Both the position numbers and the translations under genes were made by a program. The notes beneath the pieces are model-generated. The model searched no databases. It was not told the origin of the DNA and saw only the letters and a program-made list of their open reading frames with translations. This document shows positions 54,527 through 63,083 of a DNA stretch of 64,000 bases, piece after piece. Numbering within the stretch: position 1 is the first letter of the stretch; each line of letters begins with the position of its first letter. The DNA comes from JALYLC01 sp963743275 (GTDB lineage: Bacteria > Actinomycetota > Thermoleophilia > Gaiellales > JALYLC01). The stretch lies in assembly GCA_963743275.1 (NCBI GenBank), contig CAVUPB010000008.1, forward strand, positions 248,001 through 312,000, written 5' to 3'.

Positions 54527-56578
54527 CTAGGGGGTCTTCATCTGAACCCCCGGACTCGCGAAGGACGGCTGGGCGGTGGTCTCGGCGAAACGGTCGTGAG
54601 CCGACCGGTCCCACGCGATGTCGAGCGCCAGGACGGTGAGGTTGCCACCGGCTGCCGCCCCGGCGATGGTCGTGAGGAGCGCGAGCATTCCGGTCGTCGC
54701 GTTGAAGCCCAGCCACGCGCCGACGAGCGCCCCGCCGACGGCCGCCGCGAATCCCACGGCCCTGGTCGTGGCCGACCAGTCGCGCCGGACCCACGCCCAG
54801 TAGATGCCGAGGCCGATCGGGGCGCCCACCGAGAGACCGGCCAGCACCTCGTTGTCGAGCGGGACGGTGCGCATCGTCGTCAGGACGACGAGCGCGCCGG
54901 CGAACCAGCCGCCGAGGCCGAGCACGAGCGGGTACAGCGAGCGGAGCGCCGCGCCGGCCTTGCGCCCGAAGCCGCCACGCCTGCGGACGCGACGCGACAT
55001 CCCCAGCAGCGAGAGCAGCGCGATGATCGCGAGGCCCACCATGCTGCCGGCGACGCCCTTGGCGAGCGCCGTCTGCCGCACATCCGGCGTGAAGTCGACC
55101 GTCCGGTGCGTGTAGAGGGAGTCGTCGACCTTGCCGCTGTCGAAGAACGTGTCGACGAGTCGCGTGCTCGCCTTGGGCTCGTACGTCCAGAAGTCGGTCG
55201 TGTGCCCGAACGCCGGCAGCACGACCTGATGGCCGTTCGGCAGGTGCGGCATGAGCTCGCGGGTCGCGTCCACGGGCGGCGTCGCGAAGTCGAGCGCCCC
55301 GCCGATCACGAGCGTCTCCACGTTCGAGTCCTGCACGCGACTGTACTGGTTGTCGCTCGCGTTGGACGGCCAGCCGTCGACCAGGCGGCCTCCTGCCCAG
55401 AGGAACTCGGTGCCGGGGTCGCCGAGGATCGACCGGTCGTGCCCGCGCGCCGAGAAATGGCGCTGCGCGGCGGCGGCATCGGCCCTCGAGGCCGCTCCGA
55501 CGTCGCCCCAGACCTCGGCCTGTGGGAAGGCGAGGTCGGCCATCAGCGACATGAACCAGAAGCCGCTCGCGTCGCCGTTCGCGGCCGAGAGCCACGAGTC
55601 GATCGTCATCGGGGAGTTGATCGGCGCGGCCTCCGACGTCGAGTCCATGAGACCGAAGAAGGAGGCCACGCGCACGTTGCCCCGTTTGATCGGCAGGAAC
55701 AGCCAGTGGTCGGGGATGTGGGCCGCCGTCTTCCGCATGGCCGCCGCGAGGTCGTCGGTGCGACCGCGGCAACCGCTGTCCCTGGCGCACAGCGCGGCGT
55801 ACTGCCGGATCTGCGCGTCCGTCGTCTGGGGGTTCCAGAGGAAGTGACCGGGCGGGTTGACGCCGATCATGACCGACCGCCGCAGGCTCTCCGGGTGGCG
55901 CCAGGAGTAGATCATCGCGGTGCGCGTGCCCGCGCTCTCGCTGATCAGGTCGATGCGGCGGTAGCCGAGAGCGCGGCGGGCGGCCTCGAGATCGTCGACG
56001 CGCTGCGGCAGCGTGTAGCCGGCGAGATCGACGCCGTCGGCGCGGAGGCGGTTCGCGCACGACCGGAAGGCGTCCTGCTTGGCACGGAAGGCCTGCGCCG
56101 AGAGCAGGTCGACGGAGTGCTTCAGCGCCGACACGACCTCCGGGCAGTCGAGCCGCGACGACCCGTCGACGCCGCGGTAGCCGACGAGGACGACGTCGTG
56201 CGTGCCGGCGAACCGGCTCGCCTTCGAGAACTGCATGTTCGTGCGGCCCGGGCCGCCCTCGAGCCGGAAGATCGCCGTGCCCGGGTGCGCCGAGAGCGCG
56301 CGGATGCGCGTCACCGGCAGCGCGATCAGCCGCGAGCGCGGGTCGCTCCGGTTCTCGGGCACGACCAGCGTGCCGCAGTCGGCGCGGTAGCTGCCGCGCT
56401 CGGTGCCGTAGGTGCACGGCTCGAGGATCAGGTCGCCGGCACGTGCGCCTGAGGGCACCGAGACCGGGCCGGTATCAGGCGCGAACCGGAGGTAGGCGAG
56501 CGTCGCGATCGCGACTGTCACGAGAGCGAGCGCGACGATCCGCGCGGGCCCGAGGGATTTGGTCTTCCTGGCTTCCAT
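54527..56578 (-). CDS. Alpha/beta-hydrolase (S33/TAP-like) fused to a C-terminal membrane domain
   Basis: 683 residues from ATG 56578. An N-terminal signal anchor (ARIVALALVTVAIATLAYLR) is followed by a large outer hydrolase: AIFRLEGGPGRTNMQF (oxyanion region), IDLISESAGTRTAMIYSW (nucleophile Ser, ~residue 220), VIGGALDFATPP (Asp) and VVLPAFGHTTDFWTYE (His). The last ~170 residues hold about five membrane segments (GSMVGLAIIALLSLLGM, LYPLVLGLGGWFAGALVVL, GFAAAVGGALVGAWLGF). S33 tripeptidyl hydrolases are normally soluble or lipoproteins, so the fused membrane domain is unusual. Divergent from a two-component system. Confidence 0.85.
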   Translation of the reverse strand: MEARKTKSLGPARIVALALVTVAIATLAYLRFAPDTGPVSVPSGARAGDLILEPCTYGTERGSYRADCGTLVVPENRSDPRSRLIALPVTRIRALSAHPGTAIFRLEGGPGRTNMQFSKASRFAGTHDVVLVGYRGVDGSSRLDCPEVVSALKHSVDLLSAQAFRAKQDAFRSCANRLRADGVDLAGYTLPQRVDDLEAARRALGYRRIDLISESAGTRTAMIYSWRHPESLRRSVMIGVNPPGHFLWNPQTTDAQIRQYAALCARDSGCRGRTDDLAAAMRKTAAHIPDHWLFLPIKRGNVRVASFFGLMDSTSEAAPINSPMTIDSWLSAANGDASGFWFMSLMADLAFPQAEVWGDVGAASRADAAAAQRHFSARGHDRSILGDPGTEFLWAGGRLVDGWPSNASDNQYSRVQDSNVETLVIGGALDFATPPVDATRELMPHLPNGHQVVLPAFGHTTDFWTYEPKASTRLVDTFFDSGKVDDSLYTHRTVDFTPDVRQTALAKGVAGSMVGLAIIALLSLLGMSRRVRRRGGFGRKAGAALRSLYPLVLGLGGWFAGALVVLTTMRTVPLDNEVLAGLSVGAPIGLGIYWAWVRRDWSATTRAVGFAAAVGGALVGAWLGFNATTGMLALLTTIAGAAAGGNLTVLALDIAWDRSAHDRFAETTAQPSFASPGVQMKTP

Positions 56579-56737
56579 GACGCTTCCTTTCGCGGGTCGG
56601 GATCGATGACTCGACGCTACGGCCGGGCCGGCCAAAGGACGTCGTCCGGAGGCCGCGTTCGCGCTCGTACCCGGCGACGATTCCGCCTCCTACCTGGGTA
56701 GGAGGCGCCCGGCGATCCCCTGGAGTACGTTCCTCGT

Positions 56738-57904
56738 GTGAGCAAGCTCGCAGCGCTTTGCCGTCGCTACGCGTTCGACGCCCTGATCCCGGTCGCCGCG
56801 CTCGAGAGCGCCCTCGAGGTCGCCTTCCGGCACGACGCCGCGCACGGGCCGAGCACGACGCGCTGGTTCGCCGTGCCGGCTGTCGCGCTCATCGTGCTGC
56901 CGCTGCTCGCACGGCGCCGCCTGCCCTTCGCCGCGCCGGCGTCGACCTGGTTCCTGGGGGCGGCGCTCTCGCTCGTCGACGGGCGGCTGGTCGTGTTCAC
57001 CCCGCTCCCGTTCATCGCGGGCATGGCCGCCGCGTTCCTGCTCGGCAACCTCCGCGACGAGACGCAGGGGCGCATCGGCCTCGCGGTCGTGCTCGGCGGG
57101 GCGGCGATCATCATCTACGACGACCCCTTGCACGCGCTCGGCCAGCTCGTCTTCACGCCGATGCTGTTCGGGATCGCCTGGCTTGCGGGCTTCGCGCTGC
57201 GCGAGCGGGCTCAGCGGGCCGAGGCGGCCGAGCTTCGTGCGGCCCAGGCCGAGCGCGAGCGAGAGGCGATCGCGCGCGTCGCCGTCGCCGAGGAGCGCGC
57301 GCGGATCGCCCGCGAGCTCCACGACATCGTCGCCCACGCCGTCAGCGTGATGGTGCTGCAGGTGGGCGCCGTCCGGCACAGGCTCCCCGAGGCGCTCGCG
57401 CAGGACAGCGACGCGCTGAAGGGCGTCGAGCAGACCGGTCGCGCCGCGCTCGGCGAGATGCGCCACCTCCTCGGCGCCATGCGCAGCGACGGCGAAGACG
57501 TCGAGCGATCGCCCGCGCAGGGTCTCGACCGCCTCGACTCGCTGATCGAGGAGATCGGCCACGCCGGCCTGCCCGTGCGGCTGCAGATCGAGGGCGAGCG
57601 CTTTGCGCTGCCCCCCGCGGTCGACCTCTCGGCCTACCGGATCGTGCAGGAGGGCCTGACCAACGCGCTCAAGCATGCGCATGCGAGCCAGGCCGACGTC
57701 GTCGTCCGCTACGCGCCCGGCGAGCTGCAGATCGACGTCCGCGACGACGGCAACGGCGCCCTGGCCGGCGACGGGCTCGGCCACGGCCTCATCGGCGTCC
57801 GCGAGCGGGTCAAGCTCTACGGCGGCGAGATGAGCGCAGGCACCGCAGCCGGCGGCGGCTTCCTGCTGAGCACGCGCCTTCCGCTCGCGGGCCACGTCCG
57901 GTGA
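56738..57904 (+). CDS. Sensor histidine kinase (HisKA_3 type)
   Basis: 388 residues from GTG 56738. Five or so N-terminal membrane helices within ~10-160 (WFAVPAVALIVLPLLARR, PFIAGMAAAFLLGNL, IGLAVVLGGAAIIIY) with no large outer domain, so the signal is probably sensed in the membrane. The phospho-His is in RIARELHDIVAHAVSVMVLQ. The ATPase has IVQEGLTNALKHAHASQADV (N-box), VDVRDDGNGA and GLGHGLIGVRERVKLYGGEM. It overlaps the response regulator by four bases. Confidence 0.93.
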   Translation: MSKLAALCRRYAFDALIPVAALESALEVAFRHDAAHGPSTTRWFAVPAVALIVLPLLARRRLPFAAPASTWFLGAALSLVDGRLVVFTPLPFIAGMAAAFLLGNLRDETQGRIGLAVVLGGAAIIIYDDPLHALGQLVFTPMLFGIAWLAGFALRERAQRAEAAELRAAQAEREREAIARVAVAEERARIARELHDIVAHAVSVMVLQVGAVRHRLPEALAQDSDALKGVEQTGRAALGEMRHLLGAMRSDGEDVERSPAQGLDRLDSLIEEIGHAGLPVRLQIEGERFALPPAVDLSAYRIVQEGLTNALKHAHASQADVVVRYAPGELQIDVRDDGNGALAGDGLGHGLIGVRERVKLYGGEMSAGTAAGGGFLLSTRLPLAGHVR

Positions 57905-58566
57905 GCATCCGGGTCCTCGTGGCGGACGACCAGTCGATGGTTCGTGCGGGCTTCCGCATGCTGCTCTCGGGCGAGGAGGGCATCGAGGTCGTGGCCGAGG
58001 CGAGCAACGGCCTCGAGGCGGTGGCCAAGGCGGCGCGGTTCCATCCGACGGTCATCCTGATGGACATCCGCATGCCCGAGCTCGACGGGCTCGAGGCCAC
58101 CCGGCGCATCCTCGCCGCCGACGGCGCCGCGCGCATCCTGATCCTCACCACCTTCGACCTCGACCAGTACATCTACGAGGCGCTCAGCGCGGGTGCCAGC
58201 GGCTTCGTCCTCAAGGACGACCCCCCCGAGCAGCTGATCGCCGCCGTGCGCACCGTCGCCGCCGGCGACGCACTGCTCTCGCCGACCGTCACGAAGCGCG
58301 TGATCGAGCAGTTCACGCGCAGTCCGCGCCCGGCGCCCCCCAAGGAGGTCGACGAGCTCACCGCACGCGAGCGCGAGATCCTGCGCTCGATCGCCCGCGG
58401 CCTCTCCAATGCCGAGATCGGGCGGGAGCTCTTCATCAGCGAGACGACCGTGAAGACCCACGTCACGCACATCCTGTCGAAGCTCAACCTGCGCGACCGC
58501 GTGCAGGCGGTCGTGCTCGCGTACCAGACCGGGCTCTTCGACGAGGACGAAGGCCCGTCCCGATAG
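57901..58566 (+). CDS. NarL-type response regulator
   Basis: 221 residues from GTG 57901. Receiver: IRVLVADDQSMVRAGFRMLL, phospho-Asp in VILMDIRMPELDGLEA (~residue 54), and the conserved Lys in GFVLKDDPPE. LuxR HTH: ELTAREREILRSIARGLSNA, then ELFISETTVKTHVTHILSKL. Coupled to the kinase gene. Its recognition helix (SETTVKTH) differs from that of the regulator at 34690, so the two systems probably read different sites. Confidence 0.94.
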   Translation: MSIRVLVADDQSMVRAGFRMLLSGEEGIEVVAEASNGLEAVAKAARFHPTVILMDIRMPELDGLEATRRILAADGAARILILTTFDLDQYIYEALSAGASGFVLKDDPPEQLIAAVRTVAAGDALLSPTVTKRVIEQFTRSPRPAPPKEVDELTAREREILRSIARGLSNAEIGRELFISETTVKTHVTHILSKLNLRDRVQAVVLAYQTGLFDEDEGPSR

Positions 58567-58602
58567 GCGGCCCGGCACACGGCTACGGGCTCGGCCTGCC
58601 CC

Positions 58603-59358
58603 TCACTCGGCAGTGACAGTCGAGGTGTCGAGGGCGGGCGCGCAGACGTGCAGCACGCGAGCCGGCGCGTCCCCCGGATTCGAGAATCCGCACGGTGCGC
58701 CGGGCGGGGCCGCCACCCACGTGCGACTGCCGGCGCGGACACGCTCGCCGCCGATCGCGAGCTCGACCTCGCCCTCGAGGACGAAGAACGACGAGGCCGC
58801 CCCGGGATGCTGCTCGGGCGCGCGCGCGGCGCCCGGCGCGAGCTCGAGCTCGCTGGCGGCGAGCCGGCGCTCGCTGCCGAGGGGCGCTTCGCCGATGCCG
58901 TCGCGCACGACCCGCTCGGCCGCGTGCGCCGAGCTGACGATCGCGTCGCCGGCGGCACGTCCGCCGTCCTCGGGCGCGTCGTAGCTGTCGAAGCCGTCCT
59001 GCTCGCCGCGCATCGAGGCGATGAAGCCGGTGCTGGGCGCGTGGAAGTTGAGCCAGCGCACGCTCGTGCCGCTGCGGTTGGCGAACGTGTGGATCACGTC
59101 CGGCGGGACGAGCACGAACGTGCCTGCCGTCGCGAGCACGCGCTCGACGGCGGGGCCGATGCCGAACTCGAGCTCGCCCTCCACGACGTAGAAGGCGTCG
59201 ACGTGCTCGCGGTGGACGTGGGGGTCGGGACCCTTCTCGCCCGGCTCGTAGCGCGACCAGGTCGCATCGATGAGCGGGTGCTCGGAGAGCGCGCGCACCG
59301 TTCGCTCGGCGCGATCGGACAGCGCCTGGCCGTCGTCGGCGTTGAGGGCGATGGTCAT
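58603..59358 (-). CDS. Bicupin (two-cupin-domain) protein
   Basis: 251 residues from ATG 59358; a longer start at 59424 lacks support. First cupin at ~40-110: GPDPHVHREHVDAFYVVEGE keeps His-x-His and Glu, and FVLVPPDVIHTFANRSG supplies the last His. Second cupin at ~170-245: EQHPGAASSFFVLEGEVELA lacks some of these ligands, so it may be structural. Possible dioxygenase or isomerase; substrate unknown. Convergent with the response regulator gene. Confidence 0.82.
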   Translation of the reverse strand: MTIALNADDGQALSDRAERTVRALSEHPLIDATWSRYEPGEKGPDPHVHREHVDAFYVVEGELEFGIGPAVERVLATAGTFVLVPPDVIHTFANRSGTSVRWLNFHAPSTGFIASMRGEQDGFDSYDAPEDGGRAAGDAIVSSAHAAERVVRDGIGEAPLGSERRLAASELELAPGAARAPEQHPGAASSFFVLEGEVELAIGGERVRAGSRTWVAAPPGAPCGFSNPGDAPARVLHVCAPALDTSTVTAE

Positions 59359-59434
59359 GGGCGGGGGCCTCCGGTGGCGAGCGCGGGACAGCGGCGGTCG
59401 TTCGCCCAGGATGCCGGATGCCATGGCGCTCGCC

Positions 59435-59440
59435 TAGGCT
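59435..59440 (+). promoter_or_regulatory. Candidate -10 element of the signal peptidase gene
   Basis: TAGGCT ends six bases before ATG 59447, again without a ribosome binding site; a leaderless arrangement. Confidence 0.4.
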
Positions 59441-59446
59441 GCGGCC

Positions 59447-60046
59447 ATGCCCTGGACGCACCGCCTCCCGCGACCGTGGCGTGTCGCGCTCGAGTGGGTC
59501 GTGACGATCGCGCTCGCGATCGCCTGCATGCTCGTGTTCGAGGCCGAGGTCGCGCAGTCGTACCGGATCCCCTCGGCGTCGATGGAGCCGACCCTGCACT
59601 GCGCGAGACCCGCCGCGGACTGCCGCGCGTACTTCTCGGACAGGGTCATCGCCTGCCGTCTCTGCTTCACGCTCGGATCGCCCGAGCGCAGGCAGATCGT
59701 CGTCTTCACGGCACCGCCCGCGGCCGCGCGCGCGTGCGGCGAGGGCGGCACCTACGTGAAGCGCCTGATCGGCCTGCCCGGCGACACGATCAGCGAGGAC
59801 CGCGAGTCCCGCATCCGGGTCGACGGAGCGCTGCTCGCCGAGCCCTACGTGACGGCGTCGGCGCGAGCCGCCGACGCCGGCTTCCGGGGCCGCAGCTGGC
59901 ACGTCCCGGCCGGGAGCTACTTCATGCTCGGCGACAGCCGAGGCGACTCGTGCGACTCGCGCACGTGGGGCGCGGTGCCGCGGTCGGATCTGATCGGGCC
60001 GGTCGTGCTCACGTACTGGCCGCCCGCGAGGATCGGGACGCCCTAA
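59447..60046 (+). CDS. lepB: Signal peptidase I
   Basis: 199 residues. One N-terminal membrane anchor (VALEWVVTIALAIACMLVF, ~9-28). Box B PSASMEPTLHC contains the catalytic Ser (~45), and box D has the Lys in GGTYVKRLIGLPGDTISEDR (~105). Box E is FMLGDSRGDSCDSRTWG. Residues between boxes B and D include an RAYFSDRVIACRLCFT insertion with extra Cys. It removes signal peptides of secreted proteins; many exported products are encoded nearby. Confidence 0.93.
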   Translation: MPWTHRLPRPWRVALEWVVTIALAIACMLVFEAEVAQSYRIPSASMEPTLHCARPAADCRAYFSDRVIACRLCFTLGSPERRQIVVFTAPPAAARACGEGGTYVKRLIGLPGDTISEDRESRIRVDGALLAEPYVTASARAADAGFRGRSWHVPAGSYFMLGDSRGDSCDSRTWGAVPRSDLIGPVVLTYWPPARIGTP

Positions 60047-60104
60047 CTCGCGGCCTACCGCGCCGGCTGATCCCGCCCCCGACGTGCAGTAATGTCGGCG
60101 CCAG

Positions 60105-61863
60105 ATGGCGAACGCCGGCCCCCGCCGATCCACCGGAGGCGCTGACCTCGACCCGGGCCACGATGCCGTCATCCCGGTGTCGCGACGGTCGATCGCGTTC
60201 GTCGCGCTGGCGGCCGTGCTGCTCTTCGCCGGGGCCGCCGGGGCGCTCGGCTGGCGGCAGTACCGCGATGCCCAGCACACCGCGCTCAACGACGCGCGGG
60301 CCCGGGCGGTGCTGACTGCGGCGATCTTCGACGTCTACTTCGGCGGCCAGCTCGGCACGCTCTCGTCGATCGCGAGCGCGCCCGCGGTCATGCGGGCGGA
60401 CGAGCCGGCCATGCTCGCGTACTTCGAGCGCGTCCAGCCGTCGGGCGGCAAGCTGTTCCCGGGCGGGCTCTCGTGGGTCAACCGAAACGGCATCGTGCGC
60501 GTCAGCACGCTCAGGCCGAAGCCCGGCCGCATCGCCGAGGTCTCCGACCGCTCGTACTTCAAGGCGGCGATCGAGACAGGGAAGCCGTTCGTCAGCGAGG
60601 GGCTGACCGCGCGGCTGACCCACGAGCAGGTCTTCGTCTCGTCGGTGCCGACGAGGGACGCGAGCGGCGCGATCAACGGCGTGCTGACCGCGACGCTGCC
60701 GGTCAAGCCGAATCGCGCGAGCCGGTCGACGGTCAATCTGGGCCTTGCGGGCCTCGCCATCGTCGATCGCCGCAACCAGGCCGTCGTGGCGGGCTTCCTG
60801 CGGCCCGACCGGCTGCTCGAGCCGGCGCGCTTCGCGGCCAAGGACGGCGTCATCTCGGACACGGACGGGCTGGGCGGCGGGAGCAACCACGTGCTCGCGT
60901 TCGCGCACGCCACTGTCCCCGGGTGGACGGTGATCCTCGACCGCCCGCGCTCCGAGGTCTTCGCCGCGGCGCGGCGCACGCTCTTCCTCGAGTCCGGGCT
61001 GCTCGGCGGAGTCGCACTGCTGGACATAGCGCTCCTGGCCTGGATCTTCGCGCGGGCCCGCGCCGAGGCGCGCACCGCACACGAGCGCGCGCTGCAGCGC
61101 CGGCTTCGCTACGAGCAGGAGCACAAGGTCGCCGTCACGCTGCAGCGCAGCCTGCTCGCCGCGGTGCCGGTGATCGAGTCCGTCGACTCCGCCGCGCGCT
61201 ACCAGGCGGGGAGCACCGGGCTCGAGGTCGGCGGCGACTGGTACGACGTCCTGCGGCGTCCCGACGGCATCGTCCAGATCACCGTCGGCGACGTGGCGGG
61301 CCAGGGCGTGGCCGCGGCGGCGCTCATGGGGCAGCTGCGCAACGCGTTCCGCGCCTACGCCTACGAGCACGCGTCACCGGGGGAGATCCTCAGGCGGATG
61401 CTGCGCCACATGGGCGACGACGACATGGCGACGGCGGTCTGCATCGCGATCGATCCGGGCGCGGGCGAGCTTGCGTACGCGTCTGCAGGGCATCCGCCCG
61501 CACTCCTGCGCGACGAGGAGTCCGGCGAGCATCGTGCAGCTGGACGGCGCCCAGGCGCCCCCGCTCGGCGCGACCGACCCGGCGCTCGTGCGCGAGGCGC
61601 GGCTCGCGCTCCCGCGGCGCGCCACGCTCGTGGCCTACACCGACGGCATGATCGAGCGGCGCGACCAGTCGATCGACGATGGAATCGCGCGCCTGGCGGC
61701 GTCGCTCGGCACGTCGCCTGCGGGCGAGACGGCCGCTGCGCTGGCCGACCGGCTGATCCGCGAGGTCGCCGAGGTCACCGCGGCCGACGACGACGTCGCG
61801 CTCCTCGTGCTGCGCTTCGCCGGGCTGCCGGCGCCGCCTGGCGCGGCCGGGCCGCTAGCGTAA
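60105..61863 (+). CDS. PDC-type sensor with PP2C/SpoIIE-like phosphatase domain, frameshifted
   Basis: From ATG 60105: membrane helix ~30-48 (FVALAAVLLFAGAAGALGW), an outer double-PDC-like sensor domain ~55-290 (SWVNRNGIVRVSTLRPKPGR, VSDRSYFKAAIETGKPFVSE), a second helix ~300, and the phosphatase ~350 onward (YQAGSTGLEVGGDWYDVLRR, VGDVAGQGVAAAALMGQLRN, YASAGHPPALLRDEESGE). Near base 61530 the frame shifts by one; IVQLDGAQAPPLGATDPALV, TLVAYTDGMIERRDQSIDD and DDDVALLVLRF follow to TAA 61861-61863. Joined it is about 585 residues, a likely regulator of an anti-sigma/anti-anti-sigma system. Probably a sequencing error. Confidence 0.82.
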
Positions 61864-61878
61864 CCTTTTTGTTACGCT
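61857..61878. promoter_or_regulatory. ArsR operator with embedded -10 box
   Basis: AGCGTAAC (61857-61864) and GTTACGCT (61871-61878) are perfect inverted arms around CTTTTT. TACGCT (61873-61878) in the right arm ends seven bases before ATG 61886 and fits a -10 element, so repressor binding would directly shut the promoter. Confidence 0.75.
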
Positions 61879-61885
61879 CGTGCCC

Positions 61886-62221
61886 ATGGGGCTCGACGCG
61901 CTCTCCGGCGATCCGTTCGACGCACTCGGCGATCCCAACCGGCGTGCGATCGTCGAGCTCGTGCGCGAGCGCGCCCGCTCGGTCGGCGAGCTCGCCGAAG
62001 CGCTGCCGATCAGCCGGCCCGCGGTCTCGCGCCACCTGCGGCTGCTCGAGCAGGCGGGCCTCGTCCGCGGGCGCGCCGACGGCACGCGCCGCATCTACCA
62101 GCTCGACGACGAGGGCATCGCGGCGCTGCGCGAGTATCTCGAGGGCGTCTGGGGCGAGGCAGCGGCGCGCTTCCGGCTGGCCGCGGAGAACACGTCCCCC
62201 GGCACGCCCGGGGCTCGCTGA
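61886..62221 (+). CDS. ArsR-family regulator
   Basis: 111 residues from ATG 61886; GTG at 61880 is less likely because of the promoter position. Winged helix: GDPNRRAIVELVRERARSVG, ELAEALPISRPAVSRHLRLL, GLVRGRADGTRRIYQLDDEG. There is no ELCVCDL-type metal site, so it belongs to the non-metal ArsR group typically paired with an SRPBCC protein. Its stop TGA overlaps the next ATG (TGATG). Confidence 0.94.
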   Translation: MGLDALSGDPFDALGDPNRRAIVELVRERARSVGELAEALPISRPAVSRHLRLLEQAGLVRGRADGTRRIYQLDDEGIAALREYLEGVWGEAAARFRLAAENTSPGTPGAR

Positions 62222-62670
62222 TGCAGCCGATCGAGGTGAGCTTCGCAGTCGCCTGCGCGCCCGAGCACGCGTTCGACGTGTGGACGCGGCGTACCTCGCT
62301 GTGGTGGCCGAAGGGCCACTCGGTCAGCGGCGATCCCGCGCTCGAGGTGGTCTTCGAGCCGCACGCGGGTGGGCGGATCGTCGAGCGCACGGGCGCCGGC
62401 GACGAGCACGTCTGGGGCGAGATCACGGGCTGGGAGCCGCCACGGCGCCTCGCCTATCGCTGGCACCTCCGCCAGGATCCCGCCGACGCGACCGACGTCG
62501 AGATCACGTTCGCCGCCGCGGCCGGCGGCGGCACGGCCGTGCGGATCGTGCACGGCGGCTGGGAGCGCCTGGGCGAGCGGGCGCCGGGCTTGCGCGATCG
62601 CAACCGCAGCGGCTGGGACGGGCTCCTGCCGCACTTCGTCGAGGCATCCGAGAGGAGCATCACCACATGA
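62221..62670 (+). CDS. SRPBCC/AHSA1-domain protein
   Basis: 149 residues: PIEVSFAVACAPEHAFDVWT, RRTSLWWPKGHSVSGDPALE, GGRIVERTGAGDEHVWGEIT, WEPPRRLAYRWHLRQDPADA and HGGWERLGERAPGLRDRNRS. This is the START-like hydrophobic-pocket fold of AHSA1 proteins. It is coupled to the ArsR gene upstream and to the hypothetical downstream by ATG-stop overlaps. Ligand unknown. Confidence 0.92.
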   Translation: MQPIEVSFAVACAPEHAFDVWTRRTSLWWPKGHSVSGDPALEVVFEPHAGGRIVERTGAGDEHVWGEITGWEPPRRLAYRWHLRQDPADATDVEITFAAAAGGGTAVRIVHGGWERLGERAPGLRDRNRSGWDGLLPHFVEASERSITT

Positions 62671-63083
62671 GCGACGTCACCACCGGCTCGGGCACGAAGG
62701 ACGACCCCTGGCAGCTGAGCACCCCGCCCGGGACGTCGCAGTACACGGCCTGGCGCGATCCTTCGCTCGATCCCCCGGCGCTCGTCGTGCAGGTCGGCAA
62801 GACGCAGCTCCGCTACGACGCGCGCTGCATCGACGACCTGCACGCCATGCTGCGCGGACACGGCGACTGGATGGCGCTCGGCGGGAGCGACGAGCAGAAA
62901 CAGGCGGCCGACGGCACGGTCGAGGCGTGGGGGCGATCGGCCGGCAACCCCGTGGGCGGCTTCTACGGCCTCAGGAAGGGGCTGCGCGGGCGTTTCGGCG
63001 TCTACGTCCCGCCGGTGCTCGAGGCGCTGGGACTGGCCGAGGTCGAGCACCAGCCGCGCAACAACCGCATGCGCGCGCGCTAA
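62667..63083 (+). CDS. Hypothetical protein of ArsR-SRPBCC operons (DUF6855-like)
   Basis: 138 residues. Begins TTGSGTKDDPWQLSTPPGTS and contains LRYDARCIDDLHAMLRGHGD, WMALGGSDEQKQAADGTVEA and NPVGGFYGLRKGLRGRFGVY. Soluble, mixed alpha/beta. I have seen this pattern with ArsR and AHSA1 genes in actinobacteria, hence the tentative family name. Its stop codon overlaps the convergent phosphatase gene stop (CTAA at 63080-63083). Confidence 0.75.
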   Translation: MSDVTTGSGTKDDPWQLSTPPGTSQYTAWRDPSLDPPALVVQVGKTQLRYDARCIDDLHAMLRGHGDWMALGGSDEQKQAADGTVEAWGRSAGNPVGGFYGLRKGLRGRFGVYVPPVLEALGLAEVEHQPRNNRMRAR

